Source of the DNA: Scenedesmus sp. ARA3
Lineage: Eukaryota; Chlorophyta; Chlorophyceae; Sphaeropleales; Scenedesmaceae
Length of the DNA stretch: 64,000 bases
Direction: 5' to 3'
Assembly (NCBI GenBank): GCA_004335835.1
Contig: RWJK01001812.1
Span: forward strand, 32,373 to 96,372
Positions 41,102 to 54,100 of this stretch are shown piece after piece (position 1 is the stretch's first letter; each line of letters begins with the position of its first letter). Below the pieces are notes generated by a model. That model searched no databases. It saw only the letters and a list, made by a program, of their open reading frames with translations, and was not told the DNA's origin. Position numbers and translations under genes: made by a program.

Positions 41102-44100
41102 TCAACGGCTGCGAGCCTGGTCGTGCAAACTGGTCGACTCCTGCAGCCCAGCCACCAGCCCCGCCCCCATCACCTGCACAGCACCAGGCAGCCTGCTGCG
41201 CATGCATTTCACCGCCCACCAAGCACCCACATCCACCGCCTCCTGTAACAGTGCCCGCACAGCCTCCCTGCTCAGATGCCGCAGCTGCTGCAGCTGCTCA
41301 TAAAACACCTGCAGGCACTCCTCGTTGCGGCTGTGCAGGGCTGCCCTGATGAGGCTTGCTGCCTCCTCAGGCTGCAGCAGCTGCTGCACAGTAGGCTGCT
41401 GCTGCTGCTGCTGCTGATGCTGCTGTGGCTTGGGCCTTTGTGCAGGGGCTCCTGGCATCCTTGGGCGGTAGCGAGGGGTGGCGATACGATCAGCACTGAC
41501 ACTTGGGCTTGGAGGCTCCTCGTACATCAGCAGCTGCTGCTGTGTCAGTTGTGGCGCTGGCTGCAGCTGCAGCAGCTGCTGCACGCACTTGACACTGCAG
41601 TTATCGCTGCTCGTGCGATCGCCACTGCTGCAAGCCGCGGCATTGCTGGAGCAGGCTAAAGTCAGCTGCAGCAGCTGCAGCACAGACGTGGGCTGCAGCT
41701 GCTGAACAACCGTCCAGCGCAGCAAGTAAGGAAGCAGCAGCGGCCTGTGTTCAATGGCTACATGCAGCAGCTGCAGCACCGCTTGCTCATCCAACGCTGC
41801 AGCCCCAGGTAGACGGCACACATCCCTCAGCACACCCTCTGCATGTTGGGTATCTCCTGCGTGATTGCCGGTGAGACGGCCAAGGCTTCCTTGCAGGACA
41901 GCAGTCAGCAGCTGCTGCACCACAGATGGGGGCAGGTGGGCTGCTGTAGGCTGTTGCAGCAGAAGGATTAGGGCCTGCTGGCCTTCAGGAGGCTTGGGGT
42001 GCAGTGCCAGCTGCAGTAGGTGCTGCGCCAGCTGCGCTGCAGCCTCTGCATGGCCTTCAGCCTGAGGCAGGTGCCTGCGCAGCGCTGCATGCAAGCAGGG
42101 GCAGCAGAAAACACACACGCTGGGTGAGCCAAACTCACATTCACTGTTCGGTGACTGCCTGTAATCGTTTCAATGGCGTGTCACGCGTTCACTGCTCAGG
42201 CTGCTGCCTGAACAATGCTGTAACACTGCCAAATCACCAGCAGGCTGGCTACTGAGAGACCTGTATGATGGCTGTTTGCAAGCAGTGCACGCTGGAGTGA
42301 CAGCAAGTGCTCAAGCACTTGCAACTTGTACAGACTGTTGCCAGGGGCTGTCTCGTCCTCGCAGCTGTTGGCATCATTAGCGGCTGCACCAGTCCTACAT
42401 GAACTCACCATATGTTACTCGGCATCCGTCCAGCTGCTGTCCCAACAGGGCAGACTTCAGCAACCCGCCTGCTGCTGCTGGCCCAATCTCTCTGGCTGCA
42501 CGTAGCTGGCACACCAGCTCAACAACTCCTTCACTCCTCACTGCCACTGCTGCATGGAGCAGCACCTCAACTGCAGCTGGCTGCAGCAGCGGCGCTGCTG
42601 GCAGCTGCAGCAGGCTAGCTACAGTGCTGCTGCAGCTGCCCTTGACAGCTGCTGCTAGCAACTCCTGCAGCTGCTGGGGCTGCAGCTGCCGCAAGTTTGG
42701 TAGATACTCCACCATGCGTTCTATCCTTCTGTCCTCTGCGCAGCTGCAAGCTGTTCCTGCAGCCAGCTGCAGCAAGCAAGATGCCGCCGCTGCAGGAATC
42801 TCGCTAGCTGCATGCGTCCTGCAAAGCAGCAAGGCTGCACCGCATCGCTGCATCTGCAGTGCTAACTGCACTGCCTCTGCTACTCCTGCAGGGCCGAGCA
42901 CTTCCTGCAAACCTTCCACGATCTGCCCGCTGAACAGGACATGCGGCATGCTGCCTTCTGCTTCCTCATCCCCTTCCTTTGCAGAAGCTGCAAGTACACT
43001 GCAGAGCCGTGCGGATTAGCTGCAGCGTGCTGCTCCTGCTAAGCTGCCGCACTGCGGGGCAGCCCCCCAAGCACTGCACCACACCAGCAGCAGCAGCGCC
43101 CTGCTGCTGCACAGCTTGCCTCAGCAGGGTATCTACTGCTGCCACTGGCATTTCCTGCAAGGTACTTGACAGTGCAGCCAGCTGCTGCAGCCCTTTTGTT
43201 CCTGCAAGCATGCCCAGCTGTAGCAGCTGCACCAGCTGCTCTGCACTGACCAGGCCTGCTGCTTCATGCAGCTCGCTTAGCAGCGTTGCTGCAGCATTGT
43301 AGCGGTTGCCTTGGCTCACAGCCACACGCAGCAGCGGATACAGTGCGTCTGCACCGCTGATGGCATTGTGTGCAGCGCTGCTGCTGCGTAGCTGCTGCAG
43401 CACCTTAGGCACATCAGCTGCCTCATCTCCATATAGCTCAACCCTGCTCTTCTTTTTGGCTGCTTCACTGTCCTGCAGGAGCAGTGCTGCGCGCAGCAGC
43501 TGGCACATCTGTTCAGATGATATCCCTGCGGCTGCTGGCAGCGCTGCTAAGTCGCCGATGATGGTGCCATGGCTGCGCAAGATAGCAGCTTCCAGCATGT
43601 GGTGCACATCAGCTGCATACGGCAGAATAGCAGGGCACCCCAGCAACAGGACAGACAAACCACACAGCTGAGAACACTGCTGTGGCACGTTTTGAAACAG
43701 TGATGATGCGTGTAGGATGAATCGCGCTACTCTCCACACAACCATGCTGCATGTCGACAGCCAGCACCAACCAGCAATCGTGTGTTATCATGCAGTCAGC
43801 GTGAGTCCCTGCAGCATCACACGCCTTCTGAGCACAAGTTTGGCTGCGTCAGTGCGGAAAGTTTGAAAGTTGTTACCTGTGCTGCAGATGCTCAGGCTGC
43901 TGTGGCTGTCCTTGATGATCTGCAGCAGCTCCTCTGCTGCATGTGGCACCACTGAATTTGCTGAAACCATCAGCAGCTCCAAGTAGTGGCCAGGATCCTT
44001 CTGCAGCAAGCTTGCAAACGCATCCGCGTGATGATGCTGAAGGCAGCACCAGCGGATGCACGGCCAGATGTGACAGCAGCAGAAACAATGAGCTTTCAGT

Positions 44101-44735
44101 CCAGCAAGGTGATCCTTTGAAGAGCTTGTTGCATGTGCTGTCAAATAATACGGCAGTTGGAGCCCAACAGCATTCAGTATCTTGCTAGTGTAGCATGCGG
44201 TGACAAGCACAGCTGCAGCTGCTGTGGCAGCAGCACTCACCATGAGCTCGCGTGAGGTCAAGCAGACCACCCTCCACAGCGGCCTCTTCTCAGGCTTTGG
44301 CATAAAGGAAACCCACTGCTCGACACCCTTCACTTTCCTTTTAGCAGCTGCCAGGATATCCTGGAACCTAATACGGAAGCCGTATTTCAAAGCAGCCGCT
44401 GGGATGCGGTGATAGATGGCATCTGGAGCTGACAGCAGTGCCTCTACAGCAGCTGTCTCGTTGAGCGCCCGCCTGCCTGCTGTGTTGAACAGCCACGCCA
44501 TGGCCCGCCTCGCTGCGGGTGTCTCAGGCCATTCGGCACCATAGTACCGAGCGCCACCAGCCGCTGTCACGAATGCTGCTGCAGCGTCACGCAGCAGCTC
44601 GGGCAAGCGCTGCTGCACAACCTCCTTCACTCTAGCCCTGTTCGCCCTGCTGGTGAAGCTGACATTACGCAAGCTATCGCTAGTAAGGTGGTTGAAACAC
44701 AACTCCAGTACAAGATCACGGTTCACGCCAGCCAT
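41102..44735 (-). CDS. Uncharacterised Leu/Gln/Ala-rich helical-repeat protein
   Basis: Exons 44241-44735, 43877-44036, about 43005-43612, about 42409-42955 and 41102-42084, roughly 930 residues. The ATG at 44735 is the first in frame. The N-terminus (NRDLVLELCFNHLTSDSLRN) resembles an F-box-like helical start. The rest consists of irregular ~35-residue helical repeats with a recurring LxxxxVxxLLxxAV pattern and Gln runs, like degenerate HEAT/PPR-type repeats, but no family was recognised. Between about 42960 and 43010 the frame changes with no good intron. A 49-nt intron with a poor acceptor or a frameshift could explain it, or this could be two genes. The stop at 41102 appears to come from loss of a splice donor (see the copies downstream). 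Confidence 0.6.
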
Positions 44736-45289
44736 GCGGGATTTTGAGGTCTCGGAAGACGGCAACTTGAAATTATTTAGAGCAGAGCATTGAAAGCGTT
44801 CAAATAGGCACGATACAGGAGACTGAAATTGGGTGGAAAAGTGCTTCAACCTTGCGATTACCACACGGCCTCGACGTGGCGCATTCCGTCGTGAAACTGC
44901 TGCCGGCACATGCTGATGTGTCACCCCCAAGATTGCACCGCCTTTCAGCACCCACGCTTTGGAAACAACACCATCAGTCCTTAGTGCGGGATTGCGGAAG
45001 CTGGTGCAGCTTGACTGCCGGCAGTATTACTGCTCAAGCGCACGTTGGTTAACACATGACTCAACTCTGGACCAGCCGTCTTCCCATCGTGAACAGTGCG
45101 ACATGAAAGAATCTGCCATGCAGAGAACAGCCACAATGCGCAAAAGAAGTATACATTTATCTTGAGGAAGTTCCTGCATACTACAGCCCCTGCATGGCGA
45201 CAGCTCACTGTTGCAGCATTTGCTGCGCACTGCCCGGCACATCGGTTTTGAATGCAGCACACACAACATACCCAAACCATCGCCTCAAA
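44736..45289. other. Intergenic between two minus-strand genes
   Basis: Upstream region of the helical-repeat gene and 3' UTR of the kinase gene. The frame upstream of the ATG at 44735 stays open and Arg-rich but has no earlier ATG. No clear signals. Confidence 0.4.
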
Positions 45290-47412
45290 CTATCCCGACG
45301 CCCGCTCAGCTGCTGCATCTGCTGCTGCTCCCGCCGCTGCTGCAGCACTCCCTGCAAAGGGCACATTCGACGGCACCAGCAGCCGTGCCGCGCCCTTGCT
45401 GGCATTGACCAGCACTGCATTCGGCCTATCGTTGCCTGCAATGCGCCCCAGCGACACATCTGGCGCAAGCCCAATAGCAACCTGCCGGTCAAACACCCGC
45501 TGCATCGCCAGGTCAACGGGGCAGTCAACGAACCAAGCATCATCAAACAGCCCCCGCAGCTGCACCCAGGGATCCTGCTCAAGGAACAGATAGTTGCCTT
45601 CTACTAACACTACTGCATGTTGTGCTGCATCTATCTGTATGTCATCTTCGATAGGGTCTCCCACGCCATGGTCAAACGAGGGCAGGCTGGCTGCGCCGTG
45701 CTGCTTTAGTCGCCGGATGGCAGCTACAAAAGCAGCACCGTCGAAGGTCCAGTGTGCGCCGCGGCGTGCGTATGCTTCCTGCAAGCACCAGCAGCAGCAA
45801 ACCATCCATTGCACTCTGCAGTGTTGGCATGGGGCAAAGTGGCAGTGCACAGCCATTGGCAGTGCTAGCAGGCGCTGCTGCACTGGCTTCTGCTGGCTAT
45901 GGAGGTCTGTGGCTCTGCCTTTTGGCCAAGTGATGTGCACACACTGGACACAATGCACAGCACAGCACTCCAGGAAGCAGTGCAACGGCTCCACATCAGC
46001 CACAGGCGCTGTGCCCCGGTCAGCACTCGAAGCTGCTTGTGTGCCGACCTGCCCAAAACAGCTGCAGTGAGCCAAATCACACCAGCCACGTTGCCCTGCA
46101 CTGAACACACAGCTGTTGCCATTCCCCAACCCCAATCCTACCTGTGGGTCAGGCATGGCATCCAGCTGCTTCTTGTAGTAATGGAAGCCATCCATGGGTG
46201 CTACTGCTGCTGTTCGGCTCATGCCTCGCTGCCGGCACAGCTGGCTGATGCGGCATGCCACCTGCTGCGCCAGCGTTGATTTGCCGCTGCCAGGGCTGCC
46301 TGCAGGAGGGGTATGCACATAAGTATACATGCAGACGCAGTTGTGTTAGCAGTGCCATGTCAGTAAGCTGGCTAATGCGGCATGCCACCTGCAGAGCTGG
46401 TGTTGACTTGCCACTGCCAGGGCTGCCTGCAGGAGGGGCAGATGCACATATCTATACATGCAGATGCAGTAGCAGCAGTACCATGTCAGTAAGCTGGCTG
46501 ATGCAGCGCGCCACCTGCTAAGCTAGCATTGACATGCCACCGCCAGGGCTGCCTGCAGAACATGTGCATGCAGGGGTAGGCAGTTGTGTGATGGCTTGGT
46601 GCCATGTTCAGCATGGGTGTCAGGTCAGCAAGGGTGCCAGGTCAGCAAGGGTGCCCAACAGTGCTCAATACTGGTGCCAGGTCAGCACTTTGAAAACTCA
46701 GGCTGCTGCCAGGTCAGCAACGGTCCCCGGGTCAGCCGCGCTGCCTGACATGCTACTGCTGTCTGTGGTGAAATGCCTGCTATAATTTGCTACAGATGTA
46801 AGGGCAATGAGGTTGCTGCTCTGAGTGGATGTGGCTTGCAGTCGCACCTGCAATGCCGACCAGGTACACGCTATTGCCTGGCTTCTGCTGGGCTGCATCC
46901 AGCGCATGCTGTGCCAGCTGCTCTATGATCTCCTCATATGTGGCTCCTGCAAGGGATCAGCGCAGCATTCGTTCAATTGGATGCATAGCAGTGCGTGTCT
47001 ACTAGCAGAAGTTGCAGTGGAGGCACCAACTCAAAGAATGTGTGCTGCCGCAGCACGCTTTGCTCTCTGCAAAAGCCAGCATACATATCACGCCTGCTAT
47101 CACAGTAATGTTACAATCAACTCAGTAGCATAGCTCTAGTAAAAGAGCATTCAATGCTGCCAGCGCCGAAACATGTTTGCATGCGGACCTTGCACTACTT
47201 GCTGCTTTGCCGCCCTGCCGATGACAGCCCTGCTGCTGAGCCTGCTGGTTGCTGACTGTCGTTGGAAATGTCTCGTTTGATGCGTCAGATGACTTTTTTG
47301 CAGTAGGCACGTCTGCATATTGCTGTGCTATGCAGGGCACGGGTGGAGCAGTACAGATGGAGCAGCAGCACAGAATTTGGACAGCTCGGTGTTTGAAGCA
47401 TACGCAGAGCAT
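45290..47412 (-). CDS. P-loop kinase, uridine kinase/phosphoribulokinase superfamily (YggC/YFH7-like)
   Basis: Well-supported exons are 46848-46946 (EEIIEQLAQHALDAAQQ to YLVGIA), 46142-46299 and 45290-45778. Exon 46142-46299 begins GSPGSGKSTLAQQVACRI, a Walker A loop, followed by APMDGFHYYKKQLDAMPDP, the Asp/His motif of the uridine kinase/PRK family. The last exon has AHWTFDGAAF, VVLVEGNYLFL (Walker B-like), RGLFDDAWFVDCP and DLAMQRVFDRQV (lid Arg). These match the YggC/YFH7-type sugar or nucleoside kinase-like group. The substrate is unknown and phosphoryl transfer from ATP is inferred. An N-terminal exon is missing from this set. A Ser/Ala-rich frame starting at ATG 47412 could be a transit-peptide exon, but its donor is unclear, so that end is tentative. 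Confidence 0.78.
46300..46745 (-). repeat. Copies of the Walker A exon start and a GGTCAGCA minisatellite in the kinase intron
   Basis: Copies of the acceptor plus GSPGSGKSTLAQQVACRIS codons recur near 46375-46435 and 46495-46555 (spacing ~125 nt), the farther one more diverged. Beyond them (46610-46740) lie tandem GGTGCCAGGTCAGCAA units. Confidence 0.92.
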
Positions 47413-47919
47413 TCCTAGTAACCACGTATATCATGATTGACAGAACCAGCGATCGCCGACTACACCAGCATCTGCTCACAAGCGCGAGTGCCCTAAACAC
47501 GCAGGGCCTATGTATGTTCAAAGGAACGCCTCAAGTGCCTCCGGTCTCAGAACTAACGGTCGCTTTGGTTGAAACTTTCAAGCTTTTGCTTACTGGCTCT
47601 TCCTTTGATCGTGCTGTGACGCAAACACGGTGACTGGAAATCACGCACTGTACAGCGTTCCTACGAGACGCTCAGCAGAACAGCGCAATTTTAGTATAAG
47701 TAAACCTAGTTCACGATCCTGCATCGCCTTTTGCGGGTAGGCAACGCTGCAGTAGCCTTGCACACCACTGCTGCAGCTCTCCTCTGCATGTATACAGGCA
47801 GATCGAGTTTCGCAGTCCTAGCAGCAGTGCATCTCGTCCTCCCTCACCTAACAACTTGACTGCTGTTTCTGGTGCTGCTGCAGGGTGAACCCAGCAACAG
47901 CTGAAGCAGGCTTGCGACA
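47413..47919. other. Intergenic between divergent kinase and TspO-like genes
   Basis: About 500 nt without a convincing coding frame. It should contain both promoters, unless the kinase start lies elsewhere. Confidence 0.35.
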
Positions 47920-49762
47920 ATGCAGCCCTTCACAGTAGCAATGCCTTCGATGGTGTTGCGGGTGTCGAATGTTGTCAGCTACTTCCTGTTCATCCTCATC
48001 AACACGCTTGCAAACAAGGGCTACTTTGGTCCAACCAATGCAGATGTAAGCACGCTGTCAGTTAATGACAGTTGAGCAACAGTGCAGCAGGCTGTGTGCA
48101 AGTGCGTCAGCTGCATGTTGCGGACCTGGCATGTGGGAGTGCCCATGCTTGAAGCTATGATATTATTTTGCAGCTCACCTGACTGACACACGCTCTGTCT
48201 GACTGTTGACCTGCAGGTCAGCAAGCAGTACCGCACACCCCTGACACCTGCAGGGTAAGCACGGCTGCTGCCAGCAGCAGCACATCTGCAAATGCAGTAG
48301 CAGCAGCAGCAGGCTAGGTGCAGCAGCACCTGCTTGAGCTTCTTCAGCATATTCTTATGTAAATATGGTCTGGTTCAAAATGCAGTTTTCTCAGCCAAAA
48401 AGCAGCCAGCTTGCATGGTCACAGCCACAGTGTCTTGCATGCCAGTGCATAGTGACCTGGCAGCAGCTGCTGAGATTTGGACCCTTGCTCGAGCAGGTCT
48501 GCCACATTGCCATGCTACACTATGTGCTCAACGCGTGCGCTGCTAATGCCTGCTGTGAGGGTGATTTCCTGGCATGGAGTGCAAACTCACCTGGACTGCT
48601 GCGCCTGCTTTGCTGCACCTGCAGGTGGGCCTTCTCCATTTGGGGCGTCATTTTTGCGCTGCAGGGAGCGGGGGCCATCTATGCTGCCCTACCCATGGGC
48701 TACCGCTCACCCGCCAAACGCGCTGCAGTCAACACAATCGGTACGCAACTTGCCACTAGTGCAATTGCCATGCCCACTGCAGCGTAGTGACTGGTGCATG
48801 CTTTGCAGAGGCAGCGTGTTTGCAATGCTGCAGTGCCTACCACCTCTTGGCTGCAACACAGTACCATGTGCTTGTTGCAGGATCGCTATCCCCATGGTTG
48901 GACATCCGTGTCTGATGTGTGCCCATTGATGCCCTGCTGCTTTGCCTGTTTTTTTCTTGCAGGCTATGGCTGGCAGCTGACGTGGCTGTTTGAATGTGCC
49001 TGGCAACACATTACTCCGGCTGAACATTGTGTCTAATGAGTGCCCACCACTGCACTGCGCTGTGTTATTCTTGCAGGCTACGGCTGGCAGCTGACGTGGC
49101 TATTTGAATGCCTCTGGCTGGTGCTGTTCCCCCGCCAGACGCTGCCAGTCTTCATCGTCTGCGCTTTCCTGCTGTTTGCCGGCTTGGCGAGCATTGCCAC
49201 AACCTGCGCGCGCGTGTACCGCGTCAACGGCTCTATGGCTGCTGTGCGTGGGACTGCTCCAGTTGCACAAGAGACGCCCAGTAGCAAGGCGGTGCTGTAT
49301 GCGCTATACTTCCTGCCAACAAGCATCAACACTGCCTGGCTGAGTGTGGCAAGCTGCCTCGGCATGACTGTGCTTGCAGCGTCACAAGACACTGGGCTAG
49401 CCACGCAGAATGTGCTTGCTGCGTTGCTGGCTGCGCTGGTGTCAGGGATCGGCGTGTACATCTTGCTGCAGCATGGTGACCTGGCATATGCGGCTACACT
49501 GATTTGGGCGCTGAGTGCTGTGCTGGATGCGCAGCGTGGGGAGCTTGTGAGGATGCTGGCAGTGCTGGCTATTGTGGTGCTGGGGCTGGTGTCTGGCCTG
49601 ACTGTGTACAGGCGTTGGAAGTTGAGGCAGCGGCAGCTGGAGGCTAGTAGTGTGGAGGCTGCTTCTGCTGGCCTGCAGGAGTCCCTGCTGGCTCCAGGAG
49701 CTGCTGTTGGTGGTGCTGGTGGTGTTGGTGGTGTTGTGCCGTCTGGTGTCACCACAAGCTGA
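47920..49762 (+). CDS. Multi-pass membrane protein with TspO-like signature
   Basis: Exons 47920-48045, 48217-48254, 48625-48740 and 49077-49762 join in phase to 321 residues. The first helix (VVSYFLFILINTLANKGYFG) is followed by YRTPLTPAGWAFSIWGVIFA, assembled across two splice junctions, one of them the 38-nt exon. That signature, with its TPAG and WAFSIWG, is like TspO/MBR-related (tryptophan-rich sensory) proteins, though overall similarity is not certain. About seven to eight helices follow, then a charged, Gly-rich C-terminal tail. TspO proteins bind tetrapyrroles and sterols in membranes; whether that applies here is unknown. A degenerate copy of the exon 4 start lies at 48962-49010. 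Confidence 0.75.
48955..49012 (+). repeat. Copy of the exon 4 start in intron 3 of the TspO-like gene
   Basis: TTGCAGGCTATGGCTGGCAG and the next ~30 nt copy the true acceptor and exon 4 start at 49077 (GYGWQLTWLFEC), then diverge. Using this acceptor would bring an early stop. Confidence 0.9.
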
Positions 49763-51127
49763 TGCGCGGCAGTGGGTTGATGGTGCTGTGAGTTGAGTTG
49801 TTTTTCATCATCATGTTGCCACTCTGTGTCTTGTTGTGGTGACGGCAGGGTCGACTGAGTATTGCGGCTTCTGATTCAGCCCCAATCCAGGTCGTACCTT
49901 CAGTGGACATGCATCACAAGAGCAAGCGCAGCAGATGCTGCCCTTCTTCGTCATCATCATGTTGTTCATTCGCCACATGCAGGGCTTCATGTTTTCACCT
50001 GAACTTGCAGTAGCAAGCAGGGTTTGGCTAGACCTGCTTCAACCAGAGCCTGTGTATGGCGTTGATTGTTGTTGAGGCAGGAATAAAGGGGCTTGCTGTG
50101 TACTTCTGTGGATCGCCGAGTTCTCCATGGCCATCATAGCTTGCAGGTTTGCAAAGATGTCCCTATTGTGCGGACTGCGTGTACCATACATGTTTGCATA
50201 CGTGGTATGCAGTGGGCCACTATATTGAAGAGCGTGCTGCACTGTGCCGACAGAGGTGGCCAAGGTATTTTTCTGCCCTGGCTCAGGGGGCCTTAGCATG
50301 TTGTGTCGTTGGTTCATATCGTCCGCCCAGCTGTCACAATGGTCACCGACCGCCATGTTGAATGGCCCCAGTGACTGTTGCATGCCGCATGCAGTAACAA
50401 CAAAGATTTCAGTGACTGACGTCCAGCTACTGGCGGTGAGTGGCTTACAGAACAAAGCCGTCAGACCCTTGACCATGCGTGTTGTCAAGTGTTACAAGCC
50501 AGCAGATGATGCACACAAAGTGCACCAAGCAATGAATCCATTGCAACAAGAGACAATTGTCTCTTCAGCCGGCCTCAAAAACTTGTATGCCAGTGTCTAA
50601 ATTGAAGAAATCACAAACTTGAACGGGGCCAGCCAACAATGTAGGTCACCGTGACCTTGCAGTGACTGAGTACTGCACGCCCAGCACCGCTCACTACTGT
50701 GCAAGCCAGCCAACATGCCACAGGGCATATGGCACCTCACGCCAATAGGCCACATGTTTGCACCTAGCAAGTACTGGCGCTGTGAGCTGACATCTGGTGC
50801 ATAAAGGGATGGATCAGCTGCCCTGAGTATGCTGCAGTCCAATAAACCCGCAGTACGCCGCATGCCCTTCACATATAGCAAACAAACAGGCACGCGGCTA
50901 GTCTGTGGACTGGTCTCCGAATGAAAAGCAGTTGATGTTGATCAAACATTCTGCGCAAGCAAAGGTTCATCACGTAAAAGAACATGTCACATACCCCCCT
51001 CATGTGTACACCTGCCCCGACTGTGCTGACCTACCAAACCCCACACGTCACTTGTCCTACAGCCCTACATTCACAGAACTGCACATAGCCTACTGCTGCT
51101 GCGTGTCACTGCCAGTGCCGGTTACAT
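49763..51127. other. Intergenic between convergent TspO-like and ABCA genes
   Basis: 3' UTRs of both genes. Small frames only. A minus-strand TGTAA lies one base after the ABCA stop (51122-51126) and another at 50492-50496; the latter is more plausible as the signal. Confidence 0.45.
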
Positions 51128-54100
51128 TCAGTGCTGCACGTGCCGGTTCTGCCAGTACCTCTGCTGCTCTGCTTGCTCCATCAGGCGCACCCCCAGCACA
51201 GCAAGCTTGCCCCACTCATCCTGCACCCACTCCACGGCATACACGTCACCCGTTGCTGGGTCCACTGCTGCCTCTTGGCCAACAGGCACCTCAAGCTGCT
51301 GCCCTGTCTCCGGCAGCTCTACCACTACTGTGTGGCCATGCAAGGCTGCATGGTCCTGCTCTGCCTGCAGGTCAGGAACGGTGCAGTCAATCAACACAAA
51401 ACGTCAGCAACCTGTGAAACATACTGCAAAGAAGTGGCTGCCGAAGAAATACGAAAAGCTGGCAAACCAGTGCTGGCTGTTGCAGTGGAAGGGTCTCATC
51501 ATGCACAACCAGGCTTCTGACGCTGCAAGTCAGCCATGCTTTGCATGCACCCACCTGCTTCACCACCGTGAGGAAGACCTCCTCCAGAGACGCCAGCGAC
51601 ACATGTACCTCAGCAAGGCCCAGCTGCTGCTGCTTGTCTGGCATGTCCAGCAGCTCCAGCAGCACCTGCAGCTGCGGCGCAAGAGCCTGCGGGATCACGT
51701 AGTGCAGCATGCCCCGGCCCTCCTCGACAGGCGTCAAGCCCAGGTGCTCCGCTACCACATGCTGCAGAGTGAGCAAGCTGCTGCTGAAGCTGAACCGAGC
51801 AGCAGTTGCTGCAGCTGCAGAGGGGCTCCTGGGCAGTGCTGCTGCACTGGCCCACTGCGGGCTGGCACTACTGCTCGGTGTGCCTGAGCTGGTCACATGA
51901 CTGTTGCTGCTGCTGTTGTGGCTGCCCGACAGAGCTGACTGCAGCCCTGCGTTCGCTGTCCGGACGCCAGCATCTGCTGCTAGCGCTGCTTCAATTGAGC
52001 GCGGCGTGCCTGCTAGCTGACCCTCTGGTGAGAGCGTTGCGTTGTCCTTCAGGCGCATGCGCAGCTGCAGGTACAGAAAAGCAGCATGTCAGAGCATTTG
52101 CAACATACACAAAGAACGGTGCATTGCTGCCTGCGGGATCTGCACAGGCAGAAAGAATTGCAGCATGTACATCTGGCTGCCTGCGGCCAGAACACAACAT
52201 GTTCGCTGGCACGTTTACAGCTGCATACATCCACACCCACCTGGTAGCCGTTGCCATATTTCTGCTTGAGCGTGAGGCTGCCGCCCAGCACCCGCATGCG
52301 GCCGCGCACCATGATGCCTATCCTGTCTCCAAGGGCATCCGCCTCCTCCATGCTGTGCGTGGTGAGCACCACGGCTGCGTGCTGCTTGGCTGCGTTGATG
52401 GCATCCCACACAGCGCGACGGCTGATGGGGTCCATGCCTGCAAGCAGAAGAAACAGCAAGGACAGGTTGAGGACTGCTTGACAAACCCGTCACCTGGCAG
52501 GACAACTGTTAGTGGCTGTGAATAGAAATGCCATTGCTGCTCACCCCATCCATGCTACAATGCATGTTTCAGCAGTTGCAGTCATGAATGCTCAAGCTGC
52601 AGGCATAGATGCTGCTTCAACCACGCACCTGTGCTGGGCTCATCCAGGAACACCAGCTGCGGGCCGCCTAGCAGCGCTAAAGCTACACTCAAGCGCCGCT
52701 TCATGCCGCCAGAGTACGAACTGCTGCGCTTGCCTGCTGCGGGTGTCAGCTGCACCTGCTCTAGCAGCCTGCTGCCCTGCTCAGTGACCTGCAGGTAGCA
52801 GCAGCAGTGGCAAAAGCAGCAACATAAGCAGTCAGTTGCAGCAAGTGCAGATGTGAATTGAGTCATGGGCACACTGCCAACCCTGCAAGTGCCACACATG
52901 CTGATGCACACAAGTGCTATACAGAAGCAGCTGGTGTTCCTGACTTTCACAGTCACCCACCTCCTTAGATGGCAGGCCCTTGATGCAGCCGTATATGTAC
53001 ATGTGCTCACGGCCGCTCAGCTCGTCCCACAGCACATCAAACTGCGGGCACACGCCCATGACAGCCTGTGCCACCTCCAGGCCTCCTGGGGCCAGCAGAG
53101 AGTGGCCCATGACACGGATGTCGCCTCCACTGGGAGGCAGGGCGCCTGCAACGCATCAGCAGCAGCAGGAGGTTTACACAGCAGCTGAGGCATGTGTGCT
53201 GCTCTGCAGGAAGTGATCCGTCATGCAGTAGAGAATGCAAGTGCAACTGCATGCAACTCTGTGCTTGAGCAAAAACTCTGACAGCTGCCGCTACACAGTG
53301 GTTCAGCAGCCTGCTTCAACACTACGCAACACGCACCTATCAGACAGTTGATGCTTGTTGTCTTGCCGGCGCCGTTCGGTCCAAGCAAGCACAGCAGCTG
53401 CCCCTTGGGCACACCAAACCAGCTGTCGGCAACCGCCACAAACTGCTGTGGCTGCTGCTGCTGTGGCCCTGATGGGCGCACACGCTGCCGCCTCTGGCCA
53501 AATGGCAGCCATCTCTGCCACCACCTGCTGTTCCTGGGTGGGGGCATCCGGTAAACCTTGCGCAGGCCAAACACCTGCACCATGTCCTGCTTGCTGCTCC
53601 AGGCACCATCCGCGTCTGCAGGCAAACAGCAAGCAGTGAGCGTCTATCAGCAATCTGCAGCAGCCAGGTCGCATAGCATGCTTCAAGTCAGGCTGCACGA
53701 AACCCACAGCTGTAGGCTACCACAGCCTCAGCAAGCAGCACGTCCAGCAGCTCACCTGAGTACCAGGCTGTCTTCATGCGCTGCTCCTCTTGCAGGACTC
53801 CAGGGTCCAGCACCACAGGCACGATGCCATAGCCCGTGTTGGGCGGCTCCTTGCCCTGTGGGGCGCCCGGCCGCGCCACTGCAGCCGCAGCCACCAGGCT
53901 GTCGTGCTTCTTGGAGGCCAGGGTGAGTGAGCTCTCAGGCTGGCGCCAAAACTCCCACCAGCGGCGCCCAGATGCCGCAGCACCAGTACCTGCAGCCTTG
54001 GCCTGCTGCATCTGCTGGTACTGCTGCAGGCTGATGGTGTTGCCTGCCACTGCTCCACCAAGTGGGCTGTGGGTCTCTGAGCTGGCGTCGCTGAGCCGCA

